Shown: positions 5,795-5,824 of the stretch, piece after piece
Layout: each line of letters opens with the position of its first letter
Position numbering within the stretch: position 1 is the stretch's first letter
Source: Bacillota bacterium
GTDB lineage: Bacteria > Bacillota > Clostridia > Lachnospirales > Lachnospiraceae
Direction: 5' to 3'
DNA length: 5,824 nt
NCBI GenBank assembly: GCA_023398855.1
Contig: JAEWRS010000068.1
Coordinates: 1-5,824, forward strand
Translations under genes and position numbers: made by a program
The notes under the pieces: generated by a model
The model's database searches: none
Seen by the model: the letters and a program-made list of their open reading frames with translations, nothing else
What the model was told of the DNA's origin: nothing

Positions 5795-5824
5795 TTACAG
5801 CCTCCCCATGATCTCTTTGTCAAA
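5795..5824 (-). CDS. Possible 3' end of an upstream operon gene (partial, unidentified)
   Basis: The minus strand is open from the window edge for nine codons (FDKEIMGRL) to a TAA at 5797-5795, only two bases before the sensor gene's ATG. The sensor's ribosome binding site (5801-5807) lies inside these codons, an arrangement usual in tightly packed operons. Nine codons cannot identify a product and could be chance. Loci of this kind elsewhere often carry a HATPase, ferredoxin-like or related signalling gene here, but nothing in this tail proves it. Confidence 0.4.
   Translation of the reverse strand, partial: FDKEIMGRL
5801..5807 (-). promoter_or_regulatory. Ribosome binding site of the sensory hydrogenase gene
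   Basis: On the minus strand GGGGAGG precedes the ATG at 5792 by 8 bases. It supports this start, which also places the first ferredoxin motif ten residues into the protein, as expected. Confidence 0.75.

Noticed and set aside
1..5824. CRISPR arrays, insertion sequences, tRNAs or long direct repeats
   Set aside because: Read through by eye, no repeated units, transposase-like frames, terminal inverted repeats or cloverleaf-like sequences were found.

Overview
The window looks like chromosomal DNA from an anaerobic, endospore-forming Firmicute, most likely a Clostridia member of the Lachnospiraceae/Clostridium type. It holds parts of three different [FeFe]-hydrogenase-family genes, two small clostridial spore-coat-like genes, SpoIIE-type phosphatase signalling, strong AGGAGG ribosome binding sites and moderate G+C. 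The genus is an inference; no rRNA or other marker is present.

Layout. On the + strand, bases 1-698 are the 3' part of a catalytic (group A) [FeFe]-hydrogenase gene, closed by a strong intrinsic terminator (726-776). Next is a short + strand unit of two small CotF-like spore coat genes (869-1042 and 1056-1301). It has a candidate sporulation-type promoter and a hairpin that covers the first ribosome binding site. A hairpin at 1303-1349 lies between this unit and the convergent minus-strand operon and can serve both directions. The minus strand from 5824 down to 1372 reads: the last codons of a possible upstream gene, a PAS-containing putative sensory [FeFe]-hydrogenase (5792-4059), a SpoIIE/PP2C-type Ser/Thr phosphatase (4059-2878, start and stop overlapping by one base), and a group B-like [FeFe]-hydrogenase (2823-1372, after a 54-base gap).

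How the genes may work together. The sensor has an H-cluster domain, three iron-sulfur motifs and a PAS domain, but no kinase or other enzymatic output domain. The translationally coupled phosphatase is the obvious partner. The likely model is that H2 or redox state read at the H-cluster is relayed through the PAS domain to the phosphatase. That would adjust the phosphorylation of an unseen target and so the expression or activity of hydrogenases, including the one in the same operon and perhaps the convergent group A enzyme. The association of sensory [FeFe]-hydrogenases with PP2C phosphatases is known; the target and the mechanism are not. The spore coat genes appear to be an unrelated cassette between the two hydrogenase loci. 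No stretch over 300 bases lacks a gene, and no tRNA, rRNA, CRISPR array or insertion sequence was seen.
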